DNA of 64,000 nt from NCBI GenBank assembly GCA_015057555.1, contig SVEC01000014.1, forward strand, positions 1 to 64,000. Reading direction: 5' to 3'. The notes beneath the pieces were generated by a model. The model ran no database searches. It had not been told where the DNA came from and worked only from the letters and a program-made list of their open reading frames with translations. Made by a program: the position numbers and the translations under genes. This document shows, piece after piece, positions 42,871 through 52,731 of the stretch. Within the stretch, counting starts at the first letter, position 1, and each line of letters starts with the position of its first letter. This stretch comes from Lachnospiraceae bacterium. Its GTDB lineage: Bacteria > Bacillota > Clostridia > Lachnospirales > Lachnospiraceae.

Positions 42871-43725
42871 TTACAAATATTTCTTAAGTCCATAATAGCA
42901 ATATGGAATCATCATTTTAAGTGCCTGTTTTTTCTCATAGCCAGCATAGATGTAAGTTCTATAAGTCATAACTGCAGACTTAAACTTGTTGGCGGACTTA
43001 CTATTCTTATTGACTCTATATTTGAGCAAGGGCTGATCTACACCTGTCACATATTTATAATCCTTAAGTAGCTTAAGCCACGCATAATAATCCTCGTGGG
43101 CATCATCATGCTTCATAGGATATTCCAGGGCAACATCTCTCTTTATAAGCACCGATGAGCAGCTTATGTAATTAGTTTTCTCCAGGTGCTTTAGTGTGAT
43201 TTTTCTTGGCACGCTTACTATTCTGTCCCAACCAATTTCCTTCTCATTAAACAAAGCTCTGGCAGTACAGCAAAGGGGTGTACCATCCTTTTCAATGGCA
43301 GCAAGCTGTATCTTAAGCTTTTTGTTATCCCACCAATCATCTCCATCTAGAAAAGCAACATACTCGCCCTTAGCCAAGAATACTCCTGCGTTTCTGGTAT
43401 AGCTTGCGCCTCTATTTTCTCTGTTCCTGTAAATGTATATCTTAGTGCCACTGGCCACTTCATTATTATCAGTCATTTTAGCACCGGTAATCATTCCCGC
43501 CAAAACAGAATCCATTCCACTTTGAAGACTAATACCGGAAAGCGGATTCACCTGCAAACCGTACTCATTTTTCATAAAGTTAACAAGTCCACTTATTCCA
43601 TCATCAGTAGAGCTATCGTCGATTATTATAATCTCCTTCTCCACATCCTCCTGCATAATAGCCGAGTCAACAGCTCTCATCAAGTATCTTCCTGCATTGT
43701 ATACCGGTATAACTACAGATATCAT
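42871..43725 (-). CDS. Family 2 glycosyltransferase
   Basis: A GT-A enzyme of 284 aa. Motifs are ISVVIPVYNAGRYLMRAVDSAI, IIDDSSTDDG, NAGVFLAKGEYVAFLDGDDWW with the metal-binding DGDD, and SSVLIKRD. Length and the absence of membrane helices fit a soluble transferase adding sugars to a lipid-linked chain. The ATG at 43725 has AGGTG upstream, though a GTG at 43734 is also possible. It directly follows the first TagF-like gene and ends the operon. Confidence 0.87.
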   Translation of the reverse strand: MISVVIPVYNAGRYLMRAVDSAIMQEDVEKEIIIIDDSSTDDGISGLVNFMKNEYGLQVNPLSGISLQSGMDSVLAGMITGAKMTDNNEVASGTKIYIYRNRENRGASYTRNAGVFLAKGEYVAFLDGDDWWDNKKLKIQLAAIEKDGTPLCCTARALFNEKEIGWDRIVSVPRKITLKHLEKTNYISCSSVLIKRDVALEYPMKHDDAHEDYYAWLKLLKDYKYVTGVDQPLLKYRVNKNSKSANKFKSAVMTYRTYIYAGYEKKQALKMMIPYCYYGLKKYL

Positions 43726-43734
43726 TCCAATCAC

Positions 43735-44967
43735 CTATCTCCTATATGTTTCCAATTTATCCTCAAATACTAGTTTCATAATTCGCTCAGTGGAATGACC
43801 ATCACAGGCGCTCATAAATTTCTCCTTGAAGGCTATAACCTGCTGCCTATCAAAATTATTTTCCACATCACTTATATATTTTACCATAGATTCATTGTCA
43901 TAGTAAATCGGTCCAGGCACAAATTCTTTAAAATCATAGAAAAATCCTCTCCAGTCATAATATTCATCCAAGTCATAAGCAAAGAAAATCATAGGTCTCT
44001 CAAACAAAGAGTACTCAAATATCAAGGATGAATAATCTGATATACAAATATCACTTACTATAAGCAGCTCCTCTATAGCCATGTCATCTGTAAAATCCCT
44101 AGCAAAGCCCTCACAGCCCTTTGGAATCTCCGGTCTCTCCTTTACAAATGGATGATGCTTAAATATAAGCACATACTGACTCTCAAAATTTTCTCTAAAC
44201 ATTTCTACATCAAGTAGGTCCGGCGTATTTGCACTTGCTACTCTTCCCCTAAAGGTTGGTGCATATAATATGACCTTTTTATTCTTTGCCTCTGGAAATA
44301 ATTTATATAGCTTATTAAAAGCTTTATCTCTTACATCATCCTTATAAAAATAATCAGTTCTAGATACTCCTACAGGTACCACAACGCCCTTTTTATCCTC
44401 ATAGCCCATAGCTTCCTCGTAAGCCCAAACTATTTCTGACGAGCTAACTGTAGCATAGGTATAATTCTTATGATATGGATATTTTTCAAGAGTCCTTCTA
44501 TCATCTCCAAATATCAAATCAGCAGTACTCATTCCAAATTTTTTAAAGGCTCCACAGGCATGCCATAGCTGAGTAACAATAGTTTCCTTTCTCATAGACA
44601 AAAACGAAAGAACATTTGTAGACTCATTTAAAAATACATACTTTGCATCGGATATATCCTCAATCATCGCTTTTGTACGCTTAATATTTTCTACCCTTGA
44701 TACAAAGCTAGTCTCTAAAAAATGCTCTGTAACATTGAAATTATAATTAGCTTTCAGGTCATCATAAACCAATCTAAAGCTATCACTAATTTCCGGAGAC
44801 CTAACCTCCACAAAAACAACCTTAGAATTATCCAGCTGTTTTTTCAATCCCTTCTTATATATTTTAGGGTATAAAATTCTAAGGGTATAGAATCTATACC
44901 CTTTTGAAATAACACCTCTAATTTTTCTTTTAATCTTCCAGTATATTTTTCTTATAAATATATACAA
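43735..44967 (-). CDS. TagF-like CDP-polyol phosphotransferase 1
   Basis: The 410-aa protein belongs to the CDP-glycerol glycerophosphotransferase family, which builds polyol-phosphate chains of teichoic acids or decorates capsule. The catalytic His lies in LWHACGAFKKFG; YAPTFRG, HHPFV and SDICISDYSSLIFEYSLF follow, and the C-terminus has SACDGHSTERI. TTG 44967 was chosen as start because AAGGAG lies 6 nt before it; a TTG at 44991 is upstream of that site. It is one of three consecutive paralogues, each about 360-410 aa. Confidence 0.87.
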   Translation of the reverse strand: MYIFIRKIYWKIKRKIRGVISKGYRFYTLRILYPKIYKKGLKKQLDNSKVVFVEVRSPEISDSFRLVYDDLKANYNFNVTEHFLETSFVSRVENIKRTKAMIEDISDAKYVFLNESTNVLSFLSMRKETIVTQLWHACGAFKKFGMSTADLIFGDDRRTLEKYPYHKNYTYATVSSSEIVWAYEEAMGYEDKKGVVVPVGVSRTDYFYKDDVRDKAFNKLYKLFPEAKNKKVILYAPTFRGRVASANTPDLLDVEMFRENFESQYVLIFKHHPFVKERPEIPKGCEGFARDFTDDMAIEELLIVSDICISDYSSLIFEYSLFERPMIFFAYDLDEYYDWRGFFYDFKEFVPGPIYYDNESMVKYISDVENNFDRQQVIAFKEKFMSACDGHSTERIMKLVFEDKLETYRR

Positions 44968-45016
44968 AAAGTTCTCCTTGATACTATACAATCAGTTTGC
45001 TCCCTTACTTATTTTT

Positions 45017-46114
45017 CTACAAGGCTTTGACAGCCTCCATCAATCTATGGGTTGCTTCTCCATCACAGGCAGACATATAGTCTTCTTTGAATTTCTTCAT
45101 CTTGCTTACATCATAGCAACCATTCTTTATCTCCTTAATCACATCCATTGTACTGGTACATACAGTCCCCGGAATTTGAGACTTATAATCTAGATAAAAT
45201 CCTATATTTTTCTCATACTCAGCCAAATCAAAAGCATAGAATAATGCTGGTTTATTCAACAAGGAATAATCAAAGATTACAGAAGAGTAGTCTGTTATTA
45301 ATATATCACACACCATAAGAGCTTCCTCTATGGTCCACACACTACTTACATCATAATAAAAATCCTTATGTCTGTAATTTTTCTTTACTGGCTTCAAAAG
45401 AGGATGAAGCTTACTAATAACAATATACTCTTGATTTAGATGCTTATACATTATATCTAAATTAAGTCCACTGGCATCCTTTGGTGTACTAATATCTCCC
45501 CTAAAGGTTGGTGCATAGAGGACTATCCTCTTGCTTCTACCAGCTAAAACATCCTCTTTTAATTCCTGGCAATGTTTCTTAAATCCATCACTAAAATAAA
45601 TATCTGTGTGTGGCACTCCCACAGCCTTAATTTTGTCCTGTTCCAGGCCCATAGCCTTGCTATAAACTGGCACAACCTGTTCACTGCTTACAGTCACTAT
45701 ATCCTCATTACCAAATATCCTTTTGCTTTCATCAATATCACAGCCAAATTTCTTAAGAGCACCACAACCATGCCAGGTCTGAATTAATTTAGTTCCTTTA
45801 CGAAGCTTTAGATTAGTAATAATATTACTCCCATCACTAACAAAAACATATTTTGCCCTTGCAAGCTTTGGCATTAAGCTAAAGCAACGACCAGCATACT
45901 TTAGCTTTGTACCCTTTCCTAAGGTAAAGTAATGATAAACTCTCTTATATTCTTTAAGCTCATCATCCTTTTTTATATATTTTTTTGTCATAGCAAAATC
46001 AGAAGGTAGCTTATCACCTCTAATCACCACAAAAAGTATATGTTTTTTTATTCTGCACAAGCAGCAAAGCCTATACCATATTGGTAATATAAAGCCGGCT
46101 ATTATCTTATTCAT
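45017..46114 (-). CDS. TagF-like CDP-polyol phosphotransferase 2
   Basis: The 365-aa paralogue carries TWHGCGALKKFG, LYAPTFRGD, KLHPLL, CDILITDYSSVIFDYSLL and SACDGEATHRLM. A hydrophobic, basic N-terminus (about 1-32) may hold it at the membrane. Sequence has diverged clearly from its two neighbours, so the three probably act at different steps (for instance priming, linking, elongating) or on different acceptors. GAGG lies 8 nt before the ATG. Confidence 0.87.
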   Translation of the reverse strand: MNKIIAGFILPIWYRLCCLCRIKKHILFVVIRGDKLPSDFAMTKKYIKKDDELKEYKRVYHYFTLGKGTKLKYAGRCFSLMPKLARAKYVFVSDGSNIITNLKLRKGTKLIQTWHGCGALKKFGCDIDESKRIFGNEDIVTVSSEQVVPVYSKAMGLEQDKIKAVGVPHTDIYFSDGFKKHCQELKEDVLAGRSKRIVLYAPTFRGDISTPKDASGLNLDIMYKHLNQEYIVISKLHPLLKPVKKNYRHKDFYYDVSSVWTIEEALMVCDILITDYSSVIFDYSLLNKPALFYAFDLAEYEKNIGFYLDYKSQIPGTVCTSTMDVIKEIKNGCYDVSKMKKFKEDYMSACDGEATHRLMEAVKAL

Positions 46115-46185
46115 CCCTTTATCCTCTGTCTCCTAATAATCCGCATTAGTATATCCCAAAAGAAGTTAAATTTCAATATTTATAT

Positions 46186-47286
46186 TTAAAGTATATAATT
46201 CGCAATTCGTCTTGTGGCACAGCCATCACAGGCATTCATATAAAGTTCTTTGAATTCAGTTCTTTGAGATGAATATTCATCCTGTTCAAGCAACTCCTTA
46301 ACATGAGGTTTCAAGTCAGTGTCCAATGTCAATACCTTTCCAGGAAGAGTCTTATAGTCCAAATAAAAACCTCTATTCGCACTATACTCATCATAATCCG
46401 GTGCGAAGAAAATTATCGGCTTATCAAGCAATAAATATTCAAAAAACACAGAAGAATAATCTGTAATCAGTAAATCCACACAGCAAAGAAGTTCTGAGGT
46501 AGTCATTCTACCTGACTGATGCAAATGCGGATGAGTGCTCTTAATAACATAATAGTTATCATCCTCCATAAGAAGATTTACATATTCTTCTCCTGGGAGC
46601 ATATTATTCTCACCTTTTTTCTTCTTTGCATTACCCCTAAAGGTAGGTGCCCAAAGGATTACCTTTTTACCCACTGCATCTGGATATTCAAAACGGAATT
46701 TATCCTTACAAAGTCCTATGTAATCCTCATCAAAAAGTCTATCTGTAAAGCTTACACCTATGGGCTTTATTATATTGCCCACGCCTAAAACCATGGCTGT
46801 CTCAAAAGGCTTAATAGCCCCATCTCCACTTACGGTTACTAAGCTATAATTCTTATGGACATTACCCACATAGCCCTCAGGGATATCTTCCTTGGAATTA
46901 TACCCAAACTTCTTAAATGCTCCACAGCCATGCCATAGCTGTACTACCTTGGTTTTTTTCTTCTTGTTGCAGGATGCTACCGGAAGAAAATAATCGCAGA
47001 CAACCACAGTACCTGCCACAGCATATCTGGCCATAAATAAAACCATCTTCTTGAAGGCTTCCCACTTTCCTATGGTATATATATCAAAGAAATGTTCCTC
47101 CACCTTGCAGTCACTTTCCATAAGCAGTTTCCTAATATAAGTCATTTGCTCTGGACAACCATCATGATGGGAATCTGCCAGAATAACCAGTTTCTTATCA
47201 ACAGGTCTTATTCTGTTAAAGAAATATACAAAGGGAAATACTATATGCTGACAAAGCATCTTAAACATCATTCTAATTCTAAACAT
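46186..47286 (-). CDS. TagF-like CDP-polyol phosphotransferase 3
   Basis: The 366-aa paralogue has LWHGCGAFKKFGYN, LWAPTFRGN, STHPHLH, CVDLLITDYSSVFFEYLLL and NACDGCATRRI. The gene starts directly after the ATPase stop (adjacent codons), so it is translated from the same message. As the first TagF-like gene of the operon it may act first in chain building, which is only a guess from order. Confidence 0.87.
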   Translation of the reverse strand: MFRIRMMFKMLCQHIVFPFVYFFNRIRPVDKKLVILADSHHDGCPEQMTYIRKLLMESDCKVEEHFFDIYTIGKWEAFKKMVLFMARYAVAGTVVVCDYFLPVASCNKKKKTKVVQLWHGCGAFKKFGYNSKEDIPEGYVGNVHKNYSLVTVSGDGAIKPFETAMVLGVGNIIKPIGVSFTDRLFDEDYIGLCKDKFRFEYPDAVGKKVILWAPTFRGNAKKKKGENNMLPGEEYVNLLMEDDNYYVIKSTHPHLHQSGRMTTSELLCCVDLLITDYSSVFFEYLLLDKPIIFFAPDYDEYSANRGFYLDYKTLPGKVLTLDTDLKPHVKELLEQDEYSSQRTEFKELYMNACDGCATRRIANYIL

Positions 47287-48042
47287 CTACTTAGTCATCT
47301 CCTCGTATTTTTTAGAAATTTCTTCAATATCTCCAAAGTCAACTAATTTGCCCTTCTGCAAAATCATAGCCTTATTACATATCCTTTTAACCTGTGCTAA
47401 ATTGTGGGATACAAACAGCACTGTTGTCTTTTCATCCATCATAGAAAGAAGCTTTTCCTCACTCTTTTTCTTAAATCTAGCATCTCCTACAGAAAGAACT
47501 TCATCAAGTATAAGAATATCTGGTTTTACCATAGTTGCTATGGAAAAACCCAGTCTAGCTCTCATACCAGAAGAATAATTTTTAAGGGGTACATCTATAA
47601 AATCTCCTAGCTCAGAAAACTCTACTATCTTATGAAATTTTTCCTGCATATATTTTCTGGAGTGGCCTAAAACAGCTCCATATAAGAATATGTTTTCTGC
47701 TCCAGTATACTGGTTATCAAAACCTGCCCCAAGCTCTATCATAGGAGCTATAACTCCTTGCTTATATACCTTTCCACTGCTTGGCTCAAAGACTCCAGCT
47801 ATAACCTTCATAAGAGTAGACTTTCCAGCTCCATTTAGTCCTAGCACACCCACTCTGTCACCTTTTTCTATGGTAAAGGATACATCATCCAACGCCTTGA
47901 AGCTATTCCTCTTAACGTCCCCCTTAACAAGGTTAATAAAGTATTCCTTAACACTATCAAGCTTTTCTCTGTGAAGATTAAACTCCATAGTGATATTTTC
48001 TAATTTAATTGCATATTTATCTTCTTTAAGACTATTTCTCAT
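47287..48042 (-). CDS. tagH: TagH/Wzt-like polysaccharide ABC exporter ATPase
   Basis: The 251-aa ATPase has Walker A GLNGAGKST, the pattern NIFLYGAVLGHSRKYMQEKF, signature YSSGMRARLGFSIAT, Walker B DILILDEVLSVGDARF and the switch FVSHNLAQV. These are features of exporters of teichoic acid and O-antigen. It lacks the C-terminal carbohydrate-binding domain of Wzt and the long tail of TagH. It pairs with the permease gene 17 bp upstream. Confidence 0.9.
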   Translation of the reverse strand: MRNSLKEDKYAIKLENITMEFNLHREKLDSVKEYFINLVKGDVKRNSFKALDDVSFTIEKGDRVGVLGLNGAGKSTLMKVIAGVFEPSSGKVYKQGVIAPMIELGAGFDNQYTGAENIFLYGAVLGHSRKYMQEKFHKIVEFSELGDFIDVPLKNYSSGMRARLGFSIATMVKPDILILDEVLSVGDARFKKKSEEKLLSMMDEKTTVLFVSHNLAQVKRICNKAMILQKGKLVDFGDIEEISKKYEEMTK

Positions 48043-48059
48043 TAAATTCTATCCTTAAT

Positions 48060-48833
48060 TTACAAATGTAATATAAATTTGTTCTTATTCTTATCAAATA
48101 TTACATAACCAACAATCACTGACACCACAGCAAACACTGCTGCATACGAAAGCATCCACACATCTATATTTTCACCGAATATACAGCTTCTAAAATTAGA
48201 TATCACGCAAAACAGAGGGTTGAATCTTAATATCCAGCTTACATTGCTATTTAGAATTGTGTCTGGATAATAGAAAATTGCGCTTGCATACATAACCAGC
48301 ATAAGAGCTACATTCCACAGATACTCCAAATCTCTAAAGAAGGTTCCCAAGGTGGAAAGAATAAGACCAACTCCCAAGGACATTACAAAGAGCACTCCTA
48401 GAGGTACTATTACCATTAATACTCTCATGGTAGGATAAACTCCTAATACTAAGGACACTGTTGCCAAAACCACCAAGGAAATAACAAACAAAATGTAATT
48501 AAATACCACCGCTGACATAGGATATAGCATCTTAGGCACATACACCTTCTTAATCAAGCCTTCATTCTGCCTAATGGATTTTAAAGCTGTGGTTGAGGAC
48601 TGGGAGAACAAGCTGTATATTAATCTTCCTGACAATATATATACAGGAAATGTTTTCTCGTGATGTCCAAGCAAGGTTCCAAACACAATTGTAAGCACTA
48701 TCATTGTAAGAAGTGGTTCAATCATGGACCAAATCACTCCTAGATAGGAACGTCTGTATTTTAATTTAATTCCCTTTCTCACCAGTTCAAAAAACAAATT
48801 CTTATACTGGAGTACTTCCTTGATACCTGTCAT
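48060..48833 (-). CDS. tagG: TagG/Wzm-like polysaccharide ABC exporter permease
   Basis: The 257-aa protein is an ABC-2 type permease with six hydrophobic helices. The N-terminal region LVRKGIKLKYRRSYLGVIWSMIEPLL is typical for TagG/RfbA-type exporters. With the ATPase it would flip the finished lipid-linked polymer across the membrane. It lies between the cytidylyltransferase and ATPase genes in the same operon. Confidence 0.92.
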   Translation of the reverse strand: MTGIKEVLQYKNLFFELVRKGIKLKYRRSYLGVIWSMIEPLLTMIVLTIVFGTLLGHHEKTFPVYILSGRLIYSLFSQSSTTALKSIRQNEGLIKKVYVPKMLYPMSAVVFNYILFVISLVVLATVSLVLGVYPTMRVLMVIVPLGVLFVMSLGVGLILSTLGTFFRDLEYLWNVALMLVMYASAIFYYPDTILNSNVSWILRFNPLFCVISNFRSCIFGENIDVWMLSYAAVFAVVSVIVGYVIFDKNKNKFILHL

Positions 48834-48868
48834 TCTTTCTCCTAATCCATCCTGAAACTATTATATCT

Positions 48869-49573
48869 TTATGTCTTTTTTCCTTTTAGATACCCCTTAA
48901 ATATCTCTAGATCATCTGGGGTTGTAAGCTTTATGTTCTTATCCGAACCCTTTGCAAAATAAAGTCTTTCCCCTAGCTCTACCATCATGGTGTTAGCATA
49001 GGAAGAGCCATATATTCCAATTTCTTCCCTAAAGGCTTTATCATAAGCCCATGCCAATTTGTTATACTTATACGCCTGTGGTGTAGAAACTCTTCTAAGG
49101 GTTTCTCTAGGTATATACCTTGTAGTTGATACCTCATCATCTATAACAAATATCTGCTCATTGTATGGTAAGGATGTAACTCCATTACCACACCTGTGGC
49201 AAGTCTCAATCACATCAGTCAATACCTCTATATCCACCAAGGGTCTAATACCATCGTGAATGACAATGGTATCCTCCTCTACAACCTTTCCCTTCAGATG
49301 CTCCACGCCATTTCTTATAGATTCCTGGGCAGTTGCACCACCTGTTACAATCCATTTTAGCTTTGTTATATTATATTTTTCTACGTAACCTTCTACATCC
49401 TGCTGCCAGCCATCTATACACACCACCTCTATAGCATCAATCATAGAATGGTTTTGGAAATTTTCTAATGTATAGACAAGCACCGGCTTATCCTCCACAG
49501 TAATAAACTGCTTTGGTATATCATGCCCCATTCTGCAGCCTACGCCCCCCGCAATTATTATTGCCACATTCAT
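48869..49573 (-). CDS. IspD/TarI-family cytidylyltransferase
   Basis: The 234-aa enzyme transfers CMP from CTP to a polyol phosphate. Motifs are IIAGGVGCRMGHDIPKQFI, GGATAQESIRNGV and VIHDGIRPLV. The family includes IspD (isoprenoid synthesis) and TarI (CDP-ribitol). Position among TagF- and TagGH-like genes favours TarI-like activity making the CDP-polyol donor. However, the reductase TarJ that normally accompanies it is not in the window. The stop codon overlaps the start of the permease-side gene order by normal operon spacing, and its start overlaps the sugar transferase stop by one base. Confidence 0.85.
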   Translation of the reverse strand: MNVAIIIAGGVGCRMGHDIPKQFITVEDKPVLVYTLENFQNHSMIDAIEVVCIDGWQQDVEGYVEKYNITKLKWIVTGGATAQESIRNGVEHLKGKVVEEDTIVIHDGIRPLVDIEVLTDVIETCHRCGNGVTSLPYNEQIFVIDDEVSTTRYIPRETLRRVSTPQAYKYNKLAWAYDKAFREEIGIYGSSYANTMMVELGERLYFAKGSDKNIKLTTPDDLEIFKGYLKGKKT

Positions 49574-50925
49574 TATGCTTCCTCCTTTTTTAGAGCCGTT
49601 GTCTGCCCTGACTCTATACCTTCTGTACTGTCCTTAGAAAAAATAATTCTAAGAGTAAGCAACATCAACTTTATATCCAACAAAAAAGAGTATCTTTCTA
49701 TATAAAGCAAATCCAACTTCAGCTTATCTATAGGAGTTGTATTGTACTTTCCCTGCACCTGAGCATAGCCCGTAATTCCCGCCTTAACCTTAAGTCGAAA
49801 TTCAAATTCTGGAATGGTCTCGGAATACTTTTCAAATATTTCCGGTCTCTCAGGTCGAGGACCAACTATAGACATATCCCCCTTTAGCACGTTGAAAAGC
49901 TGCATAGTCTCATCAATATGAGTCCTTCTTATAACTCTACCTACAGGCGTAATTCTTCCATCAGCCTTATTTGCTAACTGTGCACCTGTATTCTCTGCAT
50001 TTACTCTCATACTTCTAAACTTGTATATGGTAAAGGTCTTTTTATCTCTGGTAAATCTAGTCTGCTTGTATAAAACAGGTCCACCATCATAGACCTTTAT
50101 ACAAATTGCGGTTATAAGCATAATCGGTGACAGCACTATTATTCCTGCTATTGCCACAGCTATATCCATAATCCTTTTAACCACTCTCTGATCCAGATGC
50201 AATCCTTGATTTCTAGCTAAAAACAGTGGAGTGTCTACCAGATAAAGCTCCTCTGATTCTCTCATTACAATATCTGTAATCTTAGGTACTACATAGGTTC
50301 TTAGGGAATTCTTATAGCAATATTTTATGATTGAATTTCTCTCTTCTGACGGTAAATCATAGAGGATCACTCCCTCGTAGTCTGATATGTTCTGACAGAT
50401 TTTCTTGTAGCCCTCTTCATAGTTAAGCAGCTCTCTAATATCATATCTATCACTTTTCCTATTAAGCTTTGCCAGAAAATCATCCGGTGGATAATTACCG
50501 TAGATTACCACCATCTGTCTCGGTGGATAAACATAGGATTGAACAACTCGCACTATTATTATCCATAGGGTAACAAATAATATCTGTACACCAACCAAAG
50601 CTAGTATAGGAATTATACTCTCATATTCATTTAAGGCCATACAAATAAAAGCATACGCAACACAACCACCCAATATGCTGGCTATGGCATGGGATACACA
50701 TAAATATCCTATCCTCATGTAGCTAATCTTATATCCGTTAAAGCTTTTTGTAAGCAAGTAAACAAAAATCAAATACAACCAAATCACTACATAGTCCCCT
50801 CTGAAAAAATATGGACTATCATAGTAATTTGACCAAACATATCCAAAGGAACGAGCCTGAAATACCAATATAATCAAATTAGCTGCTATAGCTAAAAATC
50901 TTTTCTTCTCTTCCTGTAGATACAT
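49573..50925 (-). CDS. Undecaprenyl-phosphate sugar phosphotransferase
   Basis: Initiating enzyme of 450 aa for polysaccharide or teichoic-type polymer synthesis. Four to five N-terminal helices (about 9-130) are followed by a cytoplasmic domain, another helix (about 252-272) and the bacterial sugar transferase domain. That domain shows KRIMDIAVAIAGIIVLSPIM, TIYKFRSMRVNAE, RRTHIDETMQLFNVLKGDMSIVGPRPERPE and GITGYAQVQGKYNT. It transfers a sugar 1-phosphate to undecaprenyl phosphate; the sugar cannot be told from sequence. Confidence 0.92.
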   Translation of the reverse strand: MYLQEEKKRFLAIAANLIILVFQARSFGYVWSNYYDSPYFFRGDYVVIWLYLIFVYLLTKSFNGYKISYMRIGYLCVSHAIASILGGCVAYAFICMALNEYESIIPILALVGVQILFVTLWIIIVRVVQSYVYPPRQMVVIYGNYPPDDFLAKLNRKSDRYDIRELLNYEEGYKKICQNISDYEGVILYDLPSEERNSIIKYCYKNSLRTYVVPKITDIVMRESEELYLVDTPLFLARNQGLHLDQRVVKRIMDIAVAIAGIIVLSPIMLITAICIKVYDGGPVLYKQTRFTRDKKTFTIYKFRSMRVNAENTGAQLANKADGRITPVGRVIRRTHIDETMQLFNVLKGDMSIVGPRPERPEIFEKYSETIPEFEFRLKVKAGITGYAQVQGKYNTTPIDKLKLDLLYIERYSFLLDIKLMLLTLRIIFSKDSTEGIESGQTTALKKEEA

Positions 50926-50940
50926 ATTGCCTCCAAATAA

Positions 50941-52713
50941 TTATTTATTAATCAATGGATCTGTTGGATCCCAAGTCTGATTGGCAGGAATCTTCTGAGC
51001 CGTTGGTTTTCCAAGAGGTCCTGGGTCCGGACTGTTATAAATAATAACAGGGGTTCCTGTAGGACAGTTATCATACAACCACTTTGCATCAATGGTTGTA
51101 AGACGTATACATCCAGCAGATGCAGTCTGTCCCAGTTTGTTGTAGTCTGAAGGGAACAGCTTATAAATATTTGGGTCATCATAAGGAACTGAATGGAACA
51201 AATAATTACCAGTTATATGATAAGAATATTGTCCGTATACATCATGTATAAGTTCCTTCCATCTCCATTTTTGCTTAAGATTAAATGAACCAACCGGGGT
51301 AGCATATCCTGTGGAGCAAACCATTGCCTTAAATGGAACCTTCCCTTTATAAATTGTTATGCAGTTCATCTGCTTATTAACCTTTATAGCAAGCTGTCCT
51401 GGAGCATTCTTCCAACCATTGCCAGTATAATTATAATATGGATTAGATGTGGATCCAGGAGCTGCTTCGCCACTTTTAACCAAATATATCTGGATAGCTT
51501 CTATCCTACGTCTAGCGCCTTCTGTTCCTGCTTTCTGCCCATTTTTAGCCCAACCAAGCCAACCTAGGCTCTGCACATGTACTCTGTAATAAACATCATA
51601 ATATGATGCCACCTGTCCTGTAAGTTCTATTGTAATAGCTTCCATTCGCTTAGCAGCACCTTCCGTTCCAGCCAGTTCACCACCTGTTACAGGATTTTGC
51701 CAGCCTATACCCTGTATATGGGCCTTGTATTCTATACCGCCTGTAATTCCCGTTGTCTTAAGGTCTATTTTCATAGCCTCTAAACGCTTTGATTTACCTA
51801 CTGTTCCTGCTATAGTAGACGAGTTTCCATAACCAGGAGTTATTGTAATTGGATTCATCCACCCATAAGACTGACTATGAACAGAATATGTAATACTAGC
51901 TGAAACCTGAGCATCCTTTTCAACAATGATTATCTCTAAGGCTTCTATTCTTTTTGCCTTACCTACAGTCCCTGCTGTGGCGCCATTTGACTTAGCACTT
52001 TGCCAGCCGTAGGACTGTCCATGAACTCGGTATAAAACATCATACTTTTCTCCAAGTTCACCAGTTAAGACTATCTCAATAGCTTCTATTCGCTTAGCCT
52101 TTCCCATGGTACCTGCATAATTTCTATTCTCAATATTTGCAGTTACTGTTGAACCATCCGCTTCAGCATATACCCAATCCTGCCAACCTATGCTTTGAAC
52201 ATGGGCCCTAAGCTTTATTCCACCTGTTATTGGATGTCCATCATCACCAAGGATTCCGTTAGTATCCAAGGAAATTGCTATAGCCTCAACTCTCTTTGAC
52301 TTTCCAATACTACCTGCACGCTCACCATCCTTAACTGGTGCCATCCATCCAAAAGATTGGGCGTGAACCGCATAATTTACTATAGGTCTAGCAACAGTTT
52401 CATCAGCCTGATAAATAAGAGAATTTGCATCGTAAATATTATTCTCATCTTCTAAATTCTCATCAACTGTTGTTACCTCGGTTGTGGTTACTTCCTCGGA
52501 CACTGTATCCACATTACTATCTGTTACAGTAGTAGGCCCAACAACACTTGCATCCGTACCAGTGGATAGCCCCTCAAGCTGTCCATCTGTGCTAGTTGCA
52601 AGCTCTGTGGCGTATACATTTATCTCTGGTATGTATATGACTGTTAACAGCATTATTGCTGCAACCATAATTCCTAGCTTCTTATATAACTTATTTGTTA
52701 TCTTTCCTAACAT
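50941..52713 (-). CDS. L,D-transpeptidase with six ChW repeats
   Basis: Secreted 590-aa protein. A signal sequence (about 10-36) and a Ser/Thr-rich linker precede six repeats of the ChW type (about 115-435), each with a core like HxQSxGWxxxV, GxxAGTxGKxKRxEAI. These repeats are known from clostridia and are thought to bind surfaces or carbohydrates. The C-terminal YkuD domain (about 450-575) has HSVPY and SAGCIRLT with the catalytic Cys, so it can form 3-3 cross-links in peptidoglycan. The gene lies between dapF and the sugar transferase gene. Confidence 0.9.
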   Translation of the reverse strand: MLGKITNKLYKKLGIMVAAIMLLTVIYIPEINVYATELATSTDGQLEGLSTGTDASVVGPTTVTDSNVDTVSEEVTTTEVTTVDENLEDENNIYDANSLIYQADETVARPIVNYAVHAQSFGWMAPVKDGERAGSIGKSKRVEAIAISLDTNGILGDDGHPITGGIKLRAHVQSIGWQDWVYAEADGSTVTANIENRNYAGTMGKAKRIEAIEIVLTGELGEKYDVLYRVHGQSYGWQSAKSNGATAGTVGKAKRIEALEIIIVEKDAQVSASITYSVHSQSYGWMNPITITPGYGNSSTIAGTVGKSKRLEAMKIDLKTTGITGGIEYKAHIQGIGWQNPVTGGELAGTEGAAKRMEAITIELTGQVASYYDVYYRVHVQSLGWLGWAKNGQKAGTEGARRRIEAIQIYLVKSGEAAPGSTSNPYYNYTGNGWKNAPGQLAIKVNKQMNCITIYKGKVPFKAMVCSTGYATPVGSFNLKQKWRWKELIHDVYGQYSYHITGNYLFHSVPYDDPNIYKLFPSDYNKLGQTASAGCIRLTTIDAKWLYDNCPTGTPVIIYNSPDPGPLGKPTAQKIPANQTWDPTDPLINK

Positions 52714-52731
52714 ATTCTATCCCCCTAGAAT

